Source: Armatimonadota bacterium
GTDB taxonomy: Bacteria; Sysuimicrobiota; Sysuimicrobiia; Sysuimicrobiales; Humicultoraceae
Reading direction: 5' to 3'
DNA: 64,000 nucleotides
NCBI GenBank assembly: GCA_031081715.1
Contig: JAVHMA010000002.1
Location: forward strand, 111,651 to 175,650
Shown here: positions 62,314 to 64,000 of the stretch, piece after piece
How the letters are laid out: each line of letters starts with the position of its first letter
Numbering within the stretch: the stretch's first letter is position 1
Translations under genes and position numbers: made by a program
The notes under the pieces: model-generated
What the model saw: only the letters and a program-made list of their open reading frames with translations
Databases searched by the model: none
What the model was told of the DNA's origin: nothing

Positions 62314-62936
62314 GACGCCAACGCCTCCTGGAGCTCGGCCAGGCCGCCCCGGGTCAGGACCAGGGTCCCGGGAACGAGCAGGTGCCGCACGCTCAGCCGG
62401 CGCGCGGCCAGCACCCGCGCCCCGGCCAGGTTGGCCGCCGCGCGCACGAACGCCGCCTCGGCGGCCCCGGCGACGACCACCGCCCGGTCGCCGGCGCCCG
62501 CGGCCCGCAGCAGGCCGGCCACGGCCTTCGTCTTGAGCGCCGGCGCGGCGGGCGCCTCGATCACCACGACGGTGCCCTGCTGCGCGTGCGCGGAGAGCGC
62601 CGAGCGGATCGCGAGCGCGCGCTCGCGCCGCGACATCCGGCGGCCGTGCTCGCGCGGCTGTGGGCCAAAGGTGATCCCCCCACCGCTCCACAGGGGCGAG
62701 CGCCGGCTCCCGTGGCGCGCCCGCCCGGTGCCCTTCTGGCGCCAGGGCTTCCGGCCACCGCCGCGCACGTCGCCGCGGGTCTTCGTCGCATGGGTCCCCT
62801 GCCGACGGTTAGCCAGCTCGGTCACGACGGCCTGGTGCAGCACCGGCCGGTGCGGCCGCAGGCCGAAGATCGCCTCGGGCAGCTCGACCTCGCCGGCCGG
62901 CGCACCCGACGCGTGGTATGCCGTCGCCTTGGGCAT
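62310..62936 (-). CDS. rplD: 50S ribosomal protein L4
   Basis: 208 residues. The tunnel loop is clear: [40 protein letters not shown]; the C-terminal [20 protein letters not shown] is typical. L4 can regulate its own operon in some bacteria; no such leader is visible in this window. Confidence 0.97.
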   Translation of the reverse strand: MPKATAYHASGAPAGEVELPEAIFGLRPHRPVLHQAVVTELANRRQGTHATKTRGDVRGGGRKPWRQKGTGRARHGSRRSPLWSGGGITFGPQPREHGRRMSRRERALAIRSALSAHAQQGTVVVIEAPAAPALKTKAVAGLLRAAGAGDRAVVVAGAAEAAFVRAAANLAGARVLAARRLSVRHLLVPGTLVLTRGGLAELQEALAS

Positions 62937-62955
62937 GGTCCGACGTCTCCTCCGG

Positions 62956-63573
62956 CTACCCCACGCTGCGGACCAGCAGCAGGGCGCCCCGGACTCCGGG
63001 GACCGCGCCGCGGAGCAGCAGCAGGTTGTTCTTGGCGTCCACGCGCACCACGCGCAGGCGCTTCACGGTGACCCGGCGGCCGCCGGCACGCCCCGGCATC
63101 CGCTTCCCGGGGAAGACGCGCGCGATATCCGAGGAGCCGATCGACCCCACCGCCCGGTGCATTAGCGACACGCCGTGGGAGTCGCGCTGGCCGCCGAACC
63201 CGTGACGCTTCATCGCCCCCGCGAAGCCCTTTCCGATGCTCGTGCCGGTGACGTCCACGAGCTGGCCGGGCTCGAACGCCTCCACCGTGAGCGTCTGGCC
63301 CGGCTCGACCCCGTCGGTGGGCAGCCGCAGTTCGCGCACGACCCGGTGCGCCGGCAGCCGCCGCTTGGCGAACACACCCCGCTCGCCCCTGGTGAGCTTG
63401 CGCTCGGACACCGGCTCGAAGGCCACCCGGACCGCCGCGTACCCGTCGCGCTGTGGCGTCCGGGTGTCGACGACCACGCAGGGCCCTGCCTCGACCACCG
63501 TGACGGGCACGCTGGTGCCGTCGTCGGCGAAGACGCGGGTCATGCCCAGTTTCCGTCCCAGGAGTGCCGGCAT
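62956..63573 (-). CDS. rplC: 50S ribosomal protein L3
   Basis: 205 residues. LLGRKLGMTRVFADDGTSVP at the start; the conserved extension FAGAMKRHGFGGQRDSHGVS, MHRAVGSIGSSD and RVFPGKRMPGRAGGRRVTVK reaches the peptidyl transferase centre. ATG at 63573. It lies between rpsJ and rplD. Confidence 0.98.
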   Translation of the reverse strand: MPALLGRKLGMTRVFADDGTSVPVTVVEAGPCVVVDTRTPQRDGYAAVRVAFEPVSERKLTRGERGVFAKRRLPAHRVVRELRLPTDGVEPGQTLTVEAFEPGQLVDVTGTSIGKGFAGAMKRHGFGGQRDSHGVSLMHRAVGSIGSSDIARVFPGKRMPGRAGGRRVTVKRLRVVRVDAKNNLLLLRGAVPGVRGALLLVRSVG

Positions 63574-63586
63574 GGTTCGCTCGCCC

Positions 63587-63898
63587 CTACAGTTTGATCT
63601 CGATGTCGACCCCCGCGGGGAGATCGAGGTGCATCAGCTCGTCCACCGTCTTCTGCGTGGGCTCGAGGATATCGATCAGGCGTCGATGGGTGCGGATCTC
63701 GAAGTGCTCCATCGACTCCTTATCGATATGCGGGGACCGGATCACGCAGAACACGTTCCGGTCGGTCGGGAGCGGAACCGGGCCGCTGACGCGAGCGCCG
63801 GACTTACGGACCACGCTCACGATCTTCTCGGCGGACTGGTCGAGGACTTTGTGGTCGAAGGCCCGGAGCTTGATGCGGATCTTCTGCGCGACGGCCAT
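63587..63898 (-). CDS. rpsJ: 30S ribosomal protein S10
   Basis: 103 residues. [40 protein letters not shown] and [20 protein letters not shown] are diagnostic. S10 is also NusE, the antitermination factor binding NusB. It is the first gene of the S10 block, immediately after tuf. Confidence 0.98.
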   Translation of the reverse strand: MAVAQKIRIKLRAFDHKVLDQSAEKIVSVVRKSGARVSGPVPLPTDRNVFCVIRSPHIDKESMEHFEIRTHRRLIDILEPTQKTVDELMHLDLPAGVDIEIKL

Positions 63899-63902
63899 CG
63901 CC

Positions 63903-64000
63903 CTAGGCCACCACCTTCGTGACGACGCCGGCCCCCACCGTCCGGCCCCCCTCCCGGATCGCGAACCGCAGCCCCTCCTCCAACGCCACCGGCGTGATCA
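63903..64000 (-). CDS. tuf: Elongation factor Tu, C-terminal end
   Basis: The last 31 codons lie in the window; the gene continues past the right edge. The visible residues [20 protein letters not shown] and VVTKVVA end the third beta-barrel domain of EF-Tu. The stop is 4 nt before the rpsJ start, giving the standard tuf-rpsJ order. Confidence 0.95.
   Translation of the reverse strand, partial: ITPVALEEGLRFAIREGGRTVGAGVVTKVVA

Noticed and set aside
1..64000. CRISPR arrays, rRNA genes or prophage
   Set aside because: No regularly spaced repeats, rRNA segments or phage structural genes were seen on reading the window.

Overview
This is a high-GC bacterial chromosome segment in which almost all genes lie on the minus strand. 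It joins three conserved blocks: the start of a ribonucleotide reductase operon, a complete division and cell-wall (dcw) cluster, and the S10-spc-alpha ribosomal protein superoperon. The order around rpoA-rplQ-ecfA1-ecfA2-ecfT-truA, an IreB (UPF0297) gene, a meso-diaminopimelate-type MurE motif (DNPR), zinc-binding S14, S4 and L36 proteins, and the absence of LPS genes fit a deep-branching, high-GC Terrabacteria or Bacillota-like lineage. CSP1-3/Sysuimicrobiota is one candidate. This taxonomic guess is inference and is weak.

Layout. 1-1.4 kb: adenosylcobalamin-dependent ribonucleotide reductase (cut by the left edge) behind nrdR and a strong sigma70-type promoter. 1.4-20.7 kb: the dcw cluster, read right to left as mraZ-rsmH-ftsL-ftsI-murE-murF-mraY-murD-ftsW-murG-murC-murB-ftsQ-ftsA-ftsZ, followed by a site-2 protease and an ABC-2 permease. 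Most junctions from rsmH to murB overlap by 4 nt (ATGA or GTGA), so the chain is probably translationally coupled. Three GTGGGG boxes phased at 10 bp stand in front of mraZ. 21-30.5 kb: an accessory stretch with a hypothetical protein, a giant BTAD/ATPase/TPR regulator, two coupled membrane HD-GYP proteins, a decayed IS481-type transposase and an MFS transporter. Base composition is clearly lower between about 22.7 and 29.8 kb, and both edges of this island fall inside otherwise intact genes.

30.5-45.5 kb: mixed housekeeping and metabolic genes. These are a NamZ-like exo-muramidase, RNase P RNA, a secreted PsbP/DUF1795-like protein, an RNase HI fused to a class A beta-lactamase-like domain, a coiled-coil zinc-ribbon protein, tRNA-Val, a Tat-exported metallo-hydrolase, deoC with a two-domain aldehyde dehydrogenase (deoxyribose catabolism), a REC/GGDEF/HD-GYP protein, a TPR protein, murA, ireB and tRNA-Met. 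45.5-64 kb: truA, the ECF transporter module and the ribosomal superoperon up to the 3' end of tuf at the right edge. Ribosomal protein L30 (rpmD) is missing from its usual place.

Themes. Peptidoglycan synthesis (MurA to MurG, MraY, FtsI, FtsW) and turnover (NamZ) are concentrated here, and MurD and MurE have unusual P-loops. Cyclic-di-GMP signalling is represented by three HD-GYP proteins. No CRISPR array, rRNA operon, intact prophage or intact insertion sequence was found.
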